Assembly: GCF_002899895.1 (NCBI RefSeq)
Contig: NZ_PPEI02000001.1
Coordinates: 186,001-250,000, forward strand
From: Chryseobacterium oncorhynchi
Lineage (GTDB): Bacteria > Bacteroidota > Bacteroidia > Flavobacteriales > Weeksellaceae
Length of the DNA: 64,000 nt
Direction of reading: 5' to 3'
The notes below the pieces were generated by a model. That model worked only from the letters and a program-made list of their open reading frames with translations, had not been told where the DNA came from and searched no databases. Positions within the stretch are counted from its first letter, which is position 1, and each line of letters opens with the position of its first letter. Made by a program: the position numbers and the translations under genes. Shown here piece after piece: positions 53,636 through 62,759 of the stretch.

Positions 53636-53779
53636 AATGTTATTTTTCTCTAAAATAGAAAAATAAATAACATTAAGCAACTTTCATTAAAGAATAAATC
53701 ATAAAATAGCGAAATCGTTTAAATATAAATAATACTACAAATAATTAGATTATATCATTATGAATAATTTTAAAGGTTT

Positions 53780-53787
53780 TATATTTG
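53780..53787 (+). promoter_or_regulatory. Bacteroidetes -7 element (TATATTTG) of ribF
   Basis: TATATTTG is a perfect TANNTTTG match, 19 bp before the TTG start at 53807. Confidence 0.65.
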
Positions 53788-53806
53788 CAATCAAATTTTT
53801 TCCGTT

Positions 53807-54727
53807 TTGAAAGTTTTCAAGAATTTTAAAGATTATTCCTCTCAGAAGCCTCTAGCATTGTCTTTAGGTATGTTTGACGGAGTACATCTTGGGCATAAAA
53901 GTATTATAGATGAACTCATTAAGGTAGGTACAGAAAACAATCTGGAAACTGCCATTCTTACTTTTTGGCCTCATCCAAGATTTGTTTTTAATCCTAATGA
54001 AGATTTAAAACTTCTGAATACCATAGAGGAAAAGAAAGAACTGGTTGAAAAATACAATATTGACAACTTATTCCTGAAAGAATTTGATGAAGAATTCAGG
54101 AATTTAACCGGAGAAGAATTTGTTCGCCAGATTTTAATTGATAAACTCAATGTAAAATACCTCATTATAGGCTACGACCATTCTTTTGGAAAAAATAAAA
54201 GTGGAAATTTTGAACTTCTTCAAAAGCTTTCTAAGGAACTTGATTTTGAGGTTGAACAAATGGAAGCCATTAATATTCATGAAAATAACATCAGTTCTAC
54301 CAAGGTTCGTAATGCACTTTTAACCGGAAATATTAAAGAGGCCAATGAAATGTTGGGATATCCTTTCCCTGTTTCAGGCACGGTTGTTCATGGCAAGAAG
54401 ATAGGAAGAACAATTGGTTATCCAACTGCTAATATTGATACAGAGTCCATTAAACTTTTACCTAAAAAAGGAGCTTATATTGTTGAAGTTGAAGTAAAAG
54501 GGCAGCTATATAAAGGAATGCTGAGCATTGGAACCAATCCTACAGTAAATGGAGAAAAATTAACAGTTGAAGTGTATATCCTTGATTTTGATGGAGATAT
54601 TTATGATGAAAAGATTACAGTAAAATTCAGAGATTTTCTTCATGATGAAATCAAGTTTGAAGGACTTGAAAAACTCATTGAAAGACTAGATGAAGATAAA
54701 AGACTCACAGAAGAGTTTAATTTTTAA
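53807..54727 (+). CDS. ribF: Bifunctional riboflavin kinase / FAD synthetase
   Basis: A 306-residue enzyme, starting with TTG (53807); no upstream ATG is in frame within the conserved region. It makes FMN from riboflavin and then FAD. The N-terminal nucleotidyltransferase domain shows SLGMFDGVHLGHKSIIDELI, TFWPHPRFVF, FDEEFRNLTGEEFVRQIL and YDHSFGKNKSGNFELL with ISSTKVRNALLTGNI. The C-terminal kinase domain shows SGTVVHGKKIGRTIGYPTAN and MLSIGTNPTVNGEK, then LHDEIKFEGLEKLIERL. It is transcribed alone, away from the T9SS cargo gene. Confidence 0.97.
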   Translation: MKVFKNFKDYSSQKPLALSLGMFDGVHLGHKSIIDELIKVGTENNLETAILTFWPHPRFVFNPNEDLKLLNTIEEKKELVEKYNIDNLFLKEFDEEFRNLTGEEFVRQILIDKLNVKYLIIGYDHSFGKNKSGNFELLQKLSKELDFEVEQMEAINIHENNISSTKVRNALLTGNIKEANEMLGYPFPVSGTVVHGKKIGRTIGYPTANIDTESIKLLPKKGAYIVEVEVKGQLYKGMLSIGTNPTVNGEKLTVEVYILDFDGDIYDEKITVKFRDFLHDEIKFEGLEKLIERLDEDKRLTEEFNF

Positions 54728-54733
54728 GATATA

Positions 54734-54768
54734 AAAAAGGGCTATTCATTTGATGAGTAGCCCTTTTT
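54734..54768. terminator. Bidirectional intrinsic terminator
   Basis: 16-bp stem with central GGGCTATTCAT / ATGAGTAGCCC (one G-U pair), A-rich and T-rich outer parts and a 3-nt loop, between the convergent ribF and lipoprotein genes. Confidence 0.88.
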
Positions 54769-54772
54769 ATGT

Positions 54773-55255
54773 TTATTTTAATACCTTTAAATAGATCTTC
54801 TGTGTTTCAGTGTTCAGTTTCACATTAGGAAATTGCTTGTCATAATCAATAAATATATCTCCTTTTTGATCTGCTTTCCCGTTTCCGTCAGAATCCCAGC
54901 TCACAGTAACATAATATTTAACAGGCCCCATAGGTTTAGGTGTGATTTTAGTATCAGCATCTTTGGGTACAGGCAAATCTATGGTAAATGGCACAGATTT
55001 TTGCTCGTACTCTTTTTCGGTAATGAGAGTGGCCGGAGCATCTGCCAGTCTTTCATCGGCTCCATATAAACTTACCTTAAGCTTTGGGTTCTTAATCGTA
55101 AAGTTTTCTGTTCCGGAAAATTCTATTTTAAGGTTGTCAGAAGAACTGCTATCTGCCACCGAAGTAGAAGCAGGCGCCGTTTTTTGATCTGCCTTATTAC
55201 AGCTTGATAGCATTAATGTACCCGCTGCCATGAATAATAAAAGGTGATTTCTCAT
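54773..55255 (-). CDS. Hypothetical lipoprotein
   Basis: A 160-residue lipoprotein with signal MRNHLLLFMAAGTLMLSSC (Cys at residue 19). A linker rich in Ser, Ala and Thr follows, then a beta-rich domain with IEFSGTENFTIKNPKLKVSL and GPVKYYVTVSWDSDGNGKAD, in which the DSDGNGKAD run looks like a Ca2+-binding loop. I recognise no named family. It is followed by the ribF terminator; the 219 bp upstream hold only the terminator of the large gene at 55475. Confidence 0.82.
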   Translation of the reverse strand: MRNHLLLFMAAGTLMLSSCNKADQKTAPASTSVADSSSSDNLKIEFSGTENFTIKNPKLKVSLYGADERLADAPATLITEKEYEQKSVPFTIDLPVPKDADTKITPKPMGPVKYYVTVSWDSDGNGKADQKGDIFIDYDKQFPNVKLNTETQKIYLKVLK

Positions 55256-55388
55256 GTGTTCTCTATTATGTTACTATTAATTGATTTATTTCACTCATAA
55301 TTGATAACAAAATCTATACCCAGATTATTCAGTTATTATTTTATGATGAATAATTTCAATATTTACATCTATTTTGTGCAAAAAAAAT

Positions 55389-55414
55389 AAAGCCAGATTA
55401 TAGAATCTGACTTT
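55389..55414 (-). terminator. Intrinsic terminator of the DUF3857 gene
   Basis: On the minus strand, arms AAAGTCAGATT / AATCTGGCTTT (one G-U pair) with a 4-nt loop and a T-rich end (TATTTTTTTT), 60 bp past the stop codon. Confidence 0.8.
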
Positions 55415-55474
55415 AAGTTTAAGAATTGTATTGATTTTTAAACCTTATCATGATAAAATTTTCAATGTATTTCA

Positions 55475-58400
55475 TTATTTATATCCTAAAATCTGATTTT
55501 CTGCATTGATGGCGTCTTCTACAAATTTTTTAAATTCCGGATATTGTTCTTTTTTGATGTTATCCCAAGGTGTTTTAGATTTTCTGGTTATTTTTAATCT
55601 ATTATTTTTTTCAAGTTCGTAATTGATTGAATAATTAAAATTATTGTACACAAGGGCTTTATTTTCAGGAATTTCAATAAACTTCATTCCGTCAGGGATA
55701 TTAAGGTATACTTCTTCAAAATACTCATTCTGTCGCTCATACTGCGTGTATAAAATATCTGTATTCCTGTTTTCGGTTGCCACCACATCTTTTGTGAATG
55801 GTTTTGTGATAAAAGGAATCTTCATAATTTTCAGACTGCCTACAGACTGTGGTTTATCATTGATATTAAACTGAACTTCATACGATAAAGGATTTACAGT
55901 AAGGTCTTTTCCATCCAATAATTTCACTGATTTTACATTAATTACTTTATCTAAAATACCGCCATACTCTTTCTCCATACTTTTTTTACGGTTTTCTTCC
56001 GTCTGTGAATTCTGAAAGAAAGTATTATAATAGCTTTTGGTCTCACCCATTGTATATTGTTTGGTCACAAAGTTTTGATCATCGCCGTTAATCTGAACTT
56101 CACTCACTGATTTGAACAGATTTTTTGTATTATTATTTGCTAGTATATCAATAAGTTGAACTGTATTTTCATTATTTTTATCTGTATAAATTACCAACCC
56201 TTTTGCTTTATAATTTCCTTTCACAATTGCATTAAACGGTAAATATTTGTCTGTCATTTCAAGAAAGGTTTCCTTTCCATCAAGATTTACCTTTACAATA
56301 CAGTGATTGAAACTTAAATTTGGTAAAAGAAGGCGCTGTGGAGAGTTATCATTGGTTTGTACTAACACAAGATTAGACTTTAACCCTGCCTGATTTCCAA
56401 GAATTAAAAATAAGGTTGACAAATCCTTACAATCACCCAATTTTGTCACCAATGTTTTGGATGGTTTTTGAGGAATAAATCCACTTTGGCGAAAGTCTAC
56501 AGAGCTATAGGTTACATTTTTTTCAATATAATTATAAATTTTCTCGGCTTTTTCAGTATCATTCATTCCTGAAGTTCCATCGGGAAATATTTCTTTGAAT
56601 GCTTTTTCAACCACTCTGTCTGAAACCAGGCTTTTTCTTGTAAGATCAGAATACCAATTGGAAATTTCCTGCCAGGTTTTTATAGAATTAGCTGTTACTG
56701 AAATGGTTGCGTCATAATACGTGGGGCCATAGTTTTCATCCAGATTTACCTCCGGAAGATTATTAAGTTTCCATGTTTGAAAAAGTTTATTCCCAACTTT
56801 TTTCTTTGTGGAAGCTACTTCTGCATTATTACTTTTTACCTGATATGGCATATTTTCAGGAGTAATAACGGTAAATACAGATTCTACTACAGGATATTCG
56901 GAATTAAAATAAGAACTGAGGTTAAAGTCTTTATAGAAACGTCCACCTTTTCTTTCCAAACTTTCTTTTTGGATAAGAACTACATCACCTACCTCAAGAT
57001 TGGTAAAAACAATCTGGTCCTCAGATTTCTCTCCCGGAACGATACTGCCGTTTGGCTTTATTATTTCAGATTTTAAAACGTCATCATAGTAGTTAATATA
57101 ATATTCTTTAAGCTCTTCAATTCCGCTTTCTGAGGTAATTTCATAGACATAAGTCGTTCTTTTTTTGAACCCTCCTTCAGGATATACATTTACAATATAT
57201 TCATCCAATAATGTGGTAACTCCTTTTTTACCTTTTGTACTTTTATTTCTTCTTTCCGAAGCCAGTTTTTTCAAATCCTTTACAGAAACCTGGTCAATTT
57301 CATCTTCAGTTTGCCCCAAATCTCTGATCAACTTATACATACGCTCGTTCTCTGCAAAATGAGAAAGGGATTCTTTTGCGTATTTTACCGCTTCATCCTT
57401 ATTTTTCTGCAGTGCTAAGATTTCAGCCTTTAATGCCATCAGTGAATAGGAATAGGGAAAGTTTTCAAGTCCTTCATTAATCTGCTTCATAATTTCCGGA
57501 TCTTTGGGATCTTCCTGTAAAAGAGATACATATTTAGTTCTCAGAACATTTAAAGATGGATATAGTTCAATGAACTTTCTAAGAAGCTTTTTTTCATCTT
57601 CTACCCTGTTGGATTTTTCGTAATACTCAAATAATGAAGACATGATATCCAGATTATTTCTTGTAGCAGTAAAATCTTCAAGTTTTTTAATGATACCGCT
57701 CTGATCTTTTTTATCAGCTTCTTCAAGAGAAGTTAAAAGAACAGTATATTTTTCATTATTGGCAAAAGTTTTTTTGATGTTAGAAACATGAGATTTCATT
57801 TTTTCTACATCATGGTTTCTGGCGGATATGATCATATCAAAAAGATCCACCATGGCCCGAGCTTTTGTTTTATTGAGAATCCCCTTGTATTTTTCAAGTT
57901 CCTGAATACTCATGCTTTTGGTGGCATTGTCATCAGCAATTTTCATGACAGGGACCTGGTAATATTCAGGGTCGTTTACCTCTATGTTTTTAAGAATCTC
58001 TGTAATCTTTCCCTGATCTTCTATATTAGCGTAATATTTGGAAAGAAGAACCTGAATCAGCGAGGATTTAGGATATTTTTGAGTAAAAATGTCTATTTTT
58101 TCCTTTGCTTTATCATTCTGTTGGTTATTCAGATAGCCTAGTGTCAAGAGATAATCATAAATAAAATCATTGGGAGACTGTACAATTTTCTCTTTAAGTT
58201 TTTTTTCAAATTTTAACTCTAATTCTTTAGGTTGAAGTTGAGTAATTGTACTTTTTTTATAATCACGATAAGTATCAAAATAGTTCAGGTTACTGATTTT
58301 ATTGTAGTTTGTATCGAAAGGAACGATCATAAAACCGGCCATCTTATTGGCTTGTGAATCATTTTTAACAAGTAATCGGTTCATCCCTTTAGGCAATATC

Positions 58401-59230
58401 ACTTCTACAAGATGCGACCCTGTAGAGGTATATCCGTCTTTTGTACTTGATAGTATTTCTGCATCATTCAAGAACACCTTAAGCTCACTGCTTGCATTCA
58501 CTTCAAACCATACTTTTCTTTCTTCCGGATTGTCTATGAATGTCTGTGCGTAGACAATTCCTCTTCCATACTCCAGTTCATTGAAGAAAAAATTGAATCC
58601 GTCATTATCTTTAAATTTTTTGTTGTACCAGCCAATATTACCAAAGTTTCCGGTATTGAAGAGTTTATCATTTTTAGCATAAGTTTCCGGCTCATATTCA
58701 TTGTCCATGCCACTTCCATTCAGGTTTTCAAATACTCCGGCATATTGCCATTTATCAATTTTCCCGAGCTTTGAAAGCGCCTCTGCAGATCCTGTAAAAT
58801 TACCTCTCAGATAATCAAAATAAGTTTTAAATTCTATTATTCCGTTTAAATGGCCAAAGTTTTTACTCCCGTATAAAACATCTACTTTTTTATAGGTATG
58901 ATCATCAATTCCGCTTTCTTCGAGATCATTCAGCATAAATTTTTCCCTGAAAACAGGATATAAATAAGCTTCTTCATCTGTAATATTTACAAAATTTTTG
59001 ACAAAGGTTTCATCAAAAATAAATTGACCCATTTCCTGATCGATCATTGCATCCAGAAAAAGGCTTTCAAAGTTTTTAAGTTTTTGGGACTGTAATGTTT
59101 TATCGTAAAAAGTTCTTGCTTCATCTCTTTTGTTGTTCAGCAAAAGTTCCCAGGTTTTGGAGTGATCCTTTGACTGGGCAAATGCTCCGACTGATAAGAA
59201 ATACACAGCCGAAATCAATATTTTTTTCAT
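55475..59230 (-). CDS. DUF3857 / transglutaminase-like TPR protein, secreted
   Basis: A 1251-residue protein with signal peptide MKKILISAVYFLSVGAFAQS. Residues about 20-640 contain a beta-domain and TPR-like helical repeats (EKIDIFTQKYPKSSLIQVLL, LRKFIELYPSLNVLRTKYVS). A DUF3857 beta-domain follows (about 690-860, YVYEITSESGIEELKEYYIN). A transglutaminase-like domain holds the triad C934 (LGDCKDLSTLFLIL), H976 (LSFNHCIVKV) and D994 (EMTDKYLPFN). The last 200 residues are a DUF3858-like beta region. This family is frequent in Bacteroidetes and has no settled substrate; peptidase or cross-linking activity is possible. Confidence 0.9.
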   Translation of the reverse strand: MKKILISAVYFLSVGAFAQSKDHSKTWELLLNNKRDEARTFYDKTLQSQKLKNFESLFLDAMIDQEMGQFIFDETFVKNFVNITDEEAYLYPVFREKFMLNDLEESGIDDHTYKKVDVLYGSKNFGHLNGIIEFKTYFDYLRGNFTGSAEALSKLGKIDKWQYAGVFENLNGSGMDNEYEPETYAKNDKLFNTGNFGNIGWYNKKFKDNDGFNFFFNELEYGRGIVYAQTFIDNPEERKVWFEVNASSELKVFLNDAEILSSTKDGYTSTGSHLVEVILPKGMNRLLVKNDSQANKMAGFMIVPFDTNYNKISNLNYFDTYRDYKKSTITQLQPKELELKFEKKLKEKIVQSPNDFIYDYLLTLGYLNNQQNDKAKEKIDIFTQKYPKSSLIQVLLSKYYANIEDQGKITEILKNIEVNDPEYYQVPVMKIADDNATKSMSIQELEKYKGILNKTKARAMVDLFDMIISARNHDVEKMKSHVSNIKKTFANNEKYTVLLTSLEEADKKDQSGIIKKLEDFTATRNNLDIMSSLFEYYEKSNRVEDEKKLLRKFIELYPSLNVLRTKYVSLLQEDPKDPEIMKQINEGLENFPYSYSLMALKAEILALQKNKDEAVKYAKESLSHFAENERMYKLIRDLGQTEDEIDQVSVKDLKKLASERRNKSTKGKKGVTTLLDEYIVNVYPEGGFKKRTTYVYEITSESGIEELKEYYINYYDDVLKSEIIKPNGSIVPGEKSEDQIVFTNLEVGDVVLIQKESLERKGGRFYKDFNLSSYFNSEYPVVESVFTVITPENMPYQVKSNNAEVASTKKKVGNKLFQTWKLNNLPEVNLDENYGPTYYDATISVTANSIKTWQEISNWYSDLTRKSLVSDRVVEKAFKEIFPDGTSGMNDTEKAEKIYNYIEKNVTYSSVDFRQSGFIPQKPSKTLVTKLGDCKDLSTLFLILGNQAGLKSNLVLVQTNDNSPQRLLLPNLSFNHCIVKVNLDGKETFLEMTDKYLPFNAIVKGNYKAKGLVIYTDKNNENTVQLIDILANNNTKNLFKSVSEVQINGDDQNFVTKQYTMGETKSYYNTFFQNSQTEENRKKSMEKEYGGILDKVINVKSVKLLDGKDLTVNPLSYEVQFNINDKPQSVGSLKIMKIPFITKPFTKDVVATENRNTDILYTQYERQNEYFEEVYLNIPDGMKFIEIPENKALVYNNFNYSINYELEKNNRLKITRKSKTPWDNIKKEQYPEFKKFVEDAINAENQILGYK

Positions 59231-59248
59231 GTTATTAGTTTCGTTTTT

Positions 59249-59602
59249 TTAAGAATTATGTATTGTGTTTTGAATTTTTTTGGTTAAAGATTTAAATACT
59301 AATTCATAGGAATGGTCAATTAATTTTAAGATGAGTTCTCTTCTTAAACCATCTATTGAAACCGAGTTCCAATGGGTTTTATTCATATGATAAGCTCCTG
59401 TAATCTGAGGATATTGCTCACGTAGTTCTGCACTCCACTCCGGATCCGTTTTTACATTAATAGACAACGGCTGCCTTTCGAGGCTCATCAGCAGAAACAT
59501 TTTAGTGTCCACTTTCATCACAAGAGTTTCATTATCAAAGGGAAAATTTTCTGTAACTGCTTTTTTAGCAAGACAATAGTCTAAAATTTCGTTAGCATCC
59601 AT
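59249..59602 (-). CDS. MmcQ/YjbR-family protein
   Basis: A 117-residue protein of the YjbR/CyaY-like fold: CLAKKAVTENFPFDNETLVM, then KVDTKMFLLMSLERQPLSIN, KTDPEWSAELREQYPQITGA and YHMNKTHWNSVSIDGL. These are the conserved elements of MmcQ/YjbR proteins, which are predicted to bind DNA but have little proven function. It is 18 bp upstream of the DUF3857 gene on the same strand and probably cotranscribed with it. Confidence 0.92.
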   Translation of the reverse strand: MDANEILDYCLAKKAVTENFPFDNETLVMKVDTKMFLLMSLERQPLSINVKTDPEWSAELREQYPQITGAYHMNKTHWNSVSIDGLRRELILKLIDHSYELVFKSLTKKIQNTIHNS

Positions 59603-59777
59603 GTTTATCGTTTATAAGTAAGCAATATAGTAAAAATGATGATTGAGTAGAGTTCAAAAATATGATGTCCTGAGATGTAATTGTTATACTATTTAATCCC
59701 ATAAAAAATACATAAACTTTAAATCAAATTTAGTAAATTTAAGAAAGGAAAATATCATCACCTCAAAATACATTGTT

Positions 59778-60437
59778 ATGAAAGCTCTAGTAATCGGTGC
59801 TACAGGCGCTACAGGAAAAGATTTAGTCAATCAGTTACTCAATGACAAGGACTTTGAGGAAGTAGATATTTTTGTAAGAAAACCTGTTGATATTGAAAAT
59901 GAAAGACTTAGAGTTCATATTGTCAATTTTGAAAAACCTGAGGAATGGAAAGAAATGGTGAAAGGAGATGTAGCATTTTCCTGTCTGGGAACCACTTTAA
60001 AGGATGCCGGAAGCAAGGAAGCCCAGAAAAAGGTAGATTTTGATTACCAATATGAGTTTGCCAAGGCCGCCAAGGAAAATAATGTGGAGGATTATATTTT
60101 GGTTTCAGCTTATGGAGCAAGTCCTAAATCTAAAATCTTCTATTCTAAAATGAAAGGAGAACTGGAAGAAGCTGTAAGGCAATTACATTTCAATAAAATT
60201 ACCATCTTTAAGCCTGGAATGCTTGAAAGAAAAGATTCAGGAAGAACGGGCGAAGTTTTGGGTAGCAGAATTATAAAGTTTGCCAATAAACTCGGATTAT
60301 TAGAAAGCCAAAAACCTTTACCTACTGATATTTTAGCAAAAGCAATGATTAATTCTTCCAAAATAAAAAGCAATGGTTACTCTAGTATCAAGCTGGGAAA
60401 TATTTTTTGCTTTGCAGAGAAAGTGTTTGATCATTAA
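59778..60437 (+). CDS. NAD(P)H-binding atypical SDR (HTATIP2-like) oxidoreductase
   Basis: A 219-residue Rossmann protein. The nucleotide-binding motif KALVIGATGATGKDLVNQLL, the strand DVAFSCLGTTLKDAGSKEAQ, YILVSAYGASPKSKIFYSKM with the Y-x3-K pair, and FKPGMLERKDSGRTGEVLGS place it with atypical SDRs related to HTATIP2/CC3 and to YwnB-type proteins. It likely binds NADP(H), with unknown substrate. It is divergent from the YjbR gene and ends at a terminator shared with the convergent glutathione peroxidase gene. Confidence 0.9.
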   Translation: MKALVIGATGATGKDLVNQLLNDKDFEEVDIFVRKPVDIENERLRVHIVNFEKPEEWKEMVKGDVAFSCLGTTLKDAGSKEAQKKVDFDYQYEFAKAAKENNVEDYILVSAYGASPKSKIFYSKMKGELEEAVRQLHFNKITIFKPGMLERKDSGRTGEVLGSRIIKFANKLGLLESQKPLPTDILAKAMINSSKIKSNGYSSIKLGNIFCFAEKVFDH

Positions 60438-60455
60438 TATTTTTTAGACATAAAA

Positions 60456-60480
60456 AAAGTGGGTTCTTATGACCCACTTT
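60456..60480. terminator. Bidirectional intrinsic terminator
   Basis: Perfect 9-bp arms AAAGTGGGT / ACCCACTTT with a 7-nt loop, between convergent genes, with A/T-rich flanks. Confidence 0.85.
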
Positions 60481-60503
60481 CAATATATAAATTTCTTTAT
60501 TTT

Positions 60504-61079
60504 TTATTTTAAATGCTTTGTAATCGACTCACTAGTTGGTTTCGTAGTACTTACATAAGTATCAATCAATTTTCCGTTTTCATCAATTAAGAATTTGGTA
60601 AAATTCCAAAGAATACTTGTATTTTTTACTCCGTTTAACTCTTGTTCTGTTAAGTATTTAAAAATAGGTGCGATATCGTCTCCTTTTACGGAAACTTTAG
60701 CAGCCATTGGGAATGTTACCCCATAGTTTTTCTGGCAAAAAGTTCCAATTTCAGTATTGGTACCCGGTTCTTGTCCTCCGAAGTTGTTGGCTGGGAAACC
60801 TACTACAACTAATTTGTCCTTATACTCTTCATATACTTTTTCAAGATCTGCATACTGAGGGGTAAATCCGCATTCTGAAGCAGTATTGACAATAAGAATT
60901 TTCTTTCCTTTGAAATCTGCAAAGTTGATTTCCTTTCCGTCAAGGCTTTCTACTTTAAAATCATATATTGTTTTTCCCATAAGTTCTTTGGTTTTAGCTT
61001 TAGAAATTTCACTTTTTTGATTGGTACAGCTTTGCAAAATAGCAACGAATGAAAGCAGTAGTAAAAAAATATTTTTCAT
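60504..61079 (-). CDS. Glutathione-peroxidase-family lipoprotein
   Basis: A 191-residue thiol peroxidase with the lipoprotein signal MKNIFLLLLSFVAILQSC (Cys at 18). The peroxidatic residue is C70 in VNTASECGFTPQY; the family Gln/Trp/Asn partners are in PANNFGGQEPGT and ILWNFTKFL. A further Cys in IGTFCQKNYGV is in the place of the resolving Cys, so it is probably thioredoxin- rather than glutathione-dependent. It reduces peroxides at the membrane on the periplasmic side. It follows the LolA-like gene by 37 bp on the same strand. Confidence 0.93.
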   Translation of the reverse strand: MKNIFLLLLSFVAILQSCTNQKSEISKAKTKELMGKTIYDFKVESLDGKEINFADFKGKKILIVNTASECGFTPQYADLEKVYEEYKDKLVVVGFPANNFGGQEPGTNTEIGTFCQKNYGVTFPMAAKVSVKGDDIAPIFKYLTEQELNGVKNTSILWNFTKFLIDENGKLIDTYVSTTKPTSESITKHLK

Positions 61080-61116
61080 TTCTTATAAATTTTATGCAGG
61101 ATGAACTGCAGTTGAA

Positions 61117-61779
61117 TTAAAACTTAAAAATATTGGCAGGAAAAACTTTGTTGATGTCGATTCTGTTAAGCAACATTACATAGTCCCCGTCTTTCTTTGA
61201 GCTTGAAGATTCAATTCTGAATGGCATGGTAAGGTTTCCTACTTTTTTATAGTCAGAATATACCACTGTTTCATCTTTTTTAATCTCCTTTAGCAGCATA
61301 TAAGTCTTTGTATCAAAATAATACATGTTCTTATTAACATTCTTTGTAAGTTCTACTTTATGGCAATAGATCTCTCCTACTTTTTCTTTTCCAAGATATT
61401 TGGCAGCAAAACCTTTGCTTTCCCAATCAATGAAGTCATTATCAAAGCTTTCTGAAACATATTCAGGATATTCCTGAAGTTTATTGGCAGCATAGTTCAT
61501 GGCATACCCCTTGGTTCCGTCAAAGCCTTCAATAGCCGTTTCCTTTCCGCTAATTGTAATAATTGTTTTGGTAAGGTTGGGGCGTTGTTGGTATATTTTT
61601 ATAGGATATTCATCCTTTATTCCCAACACTACTTTTCCTTGCAGCAATACTGAGTTTAAAAGCTTCCAACTGGTTAAGCCTCCCGATAACTCAATATTTT
61701 TATCTATAATTTCTTTGGCTGTCTGGGCAAAGGTTAAGTGTGAAAATATCAGGGCAAATACTAAAAATAATCTCTTCAT
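61117..61779 (-). CDS. LolA-like outer-membrane lipoprotein-sorting-type protein
   Basis: A 220-residue secreted protein with signal peptide MKRLFLVFALIFSHLTFAQT. The mature part has AKEIIDKNIELSGGLTSWKL and LNSVLLQGKVVLGIKDEYPI, GFDGTKGYAMNYAANKLQEY and YYFDTKTYMLLKEIKKDETV with VGNLTMPFRIES, the unclosed-barrel pattern of LolA/LolB-type proteins in Bacteroidetes. Most of these are not true LolA and their cargo is unknown. It may form a unit with the glutathione peroxidase gene downstream and with kdsB upstream (114-bp gap). Confidence 0.88.
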   Translation of the reverse strand: MKRLFLVFALIFSHLTFAQTAKEIIDKNIELSGGLTSWKLLNSVLLQGKVVLGIKDEYPIKIYQQRPNLTKTIITISGKETAIEGFDGTKGYAMNYAANKLQEYPEYVSESFDNDFIDWESKGFAAKYLGKEKVGEIYCHKVELTKNVNKNMYYFDTKTYMLLKEIKKDETVVYSDYKKVGNLTMPFRIESSSSKKDGDYVMLLNRIDINKVFPANIFKF

Positions 61780-61893
61780 TAATTTTATTTATAAATTCAA
61801 ATATAAGGGGATTTGGGCGAAATAGCAAAAAGGATAGGAAAGCAAAAGGGCGAAAGGATAAAATTCCAAATCTATTGATTGCTTTATCTTATT

Positions 61894-62616
61894 TTAAATC
61901 AGCTTCCTTGCTTTTTCCAAATCTTCTGGTGTATCAATACCTACTCCAATGAAATTGGTTTCTATCATTTTGATCTTCATTCCGTATTCCAGATATCGGA
62001 TACACTCAATTTTCTCAGAGATTTCCAATGGTTTCATTTCCAATTTCGAGAATTGCAAGAGTGCTTCTTTTCGGAATGCATACACCCCAATATGTTTAAA
62101 ATAACTTATATCGTAAGAAACTTCCCTGTGAAAAGGAATTACAGAACGGCTAAAATATAAGGCAAAACCGTTATTATCAGTAATTACTTTTACGTTATTG
62201 GGATTTTCAACTTCTTCTTTTTCTGATAATTTTATTTTCAAAGAAGCCAGTGAAATCTCTTTATGATCATCTTTTTTGAAAACCTCGATTAGCTGTTGTA
62301 AAGGTTCCAGCTTAAGGAAAGGTTCATCTCCCTGAACATTGATAACGATATCGCAATCTATATTCTCTACGGCTTCAGCAATACGGTCACTTCCTGTTTC
62401 ATGCTGTCCTGTCATTACAGCTTTACCGCCATTTTTCACAATTTCATCAAGAATAATTTCAGAATCTGTTGCTACAAAAACTTCATCAAAAAGTCCGGTT
62501 TCTACTACATTCTGATAGGTGGTGGTAATAACGGTTTTTTCTCCTAAAGTCTGCATAAGTTTCCCCGGAAAACGGCTTGCTTCGTAACGAGCAGGGATGA
62601 CAGCGATTATTTTCAT
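61894..62616 (-). CDS. kdsB: 3-deoxy-manno-octulosonate cytidylyltransferase
   Basis: A 240-residue cytoplasmic enzyme that activates KDO to CMP-KDO for LPS core synthesis. The nucleotide-binding start [20 protein letters not shown], the segment [39 protein letters not shown] with the metal and CTP residues, [20 protein letters not shown] and the KDO-binding [18 protein letters not shown] are all clear. kdsA is elsewhere in the window (34090-34899), so the two KDO genes are 27 kb apart. Confidence 0.97.
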   Translation of the reverse strand: MKIIAVIPARYEASRFPGKLMQTLGEKTVITTTYQNVVETGLFDEVFVATDSEIILDEIVKNGGKAVMTGQHETGSDRIAEAVENIDCDIVINVQGDEPFLKLEPLQQLIEVFKKDDHKEISLASLKIKLSEKEEVENPNNVKVITDNNGFALYFSRSVIPFHREVSYDISYFKHIGVYAFRKEALLQFSKLEMKPLEISEKIECIRYLEYGMKIKMIETNFIGVGIDTPEDLEKARKLI

Positions 62617-62759
62617 TTAATAAAAATATTAATTAAGTCTTTTTAATTCAATAGGTTTTCATTCCGGCATTTAAAAATGCAATACTGATCCTTATTATAT
62701 TTAGATCAAATGTAGTGAAAACTATCTTATTTACTACACAAAACAAAGATTTCAGGAGG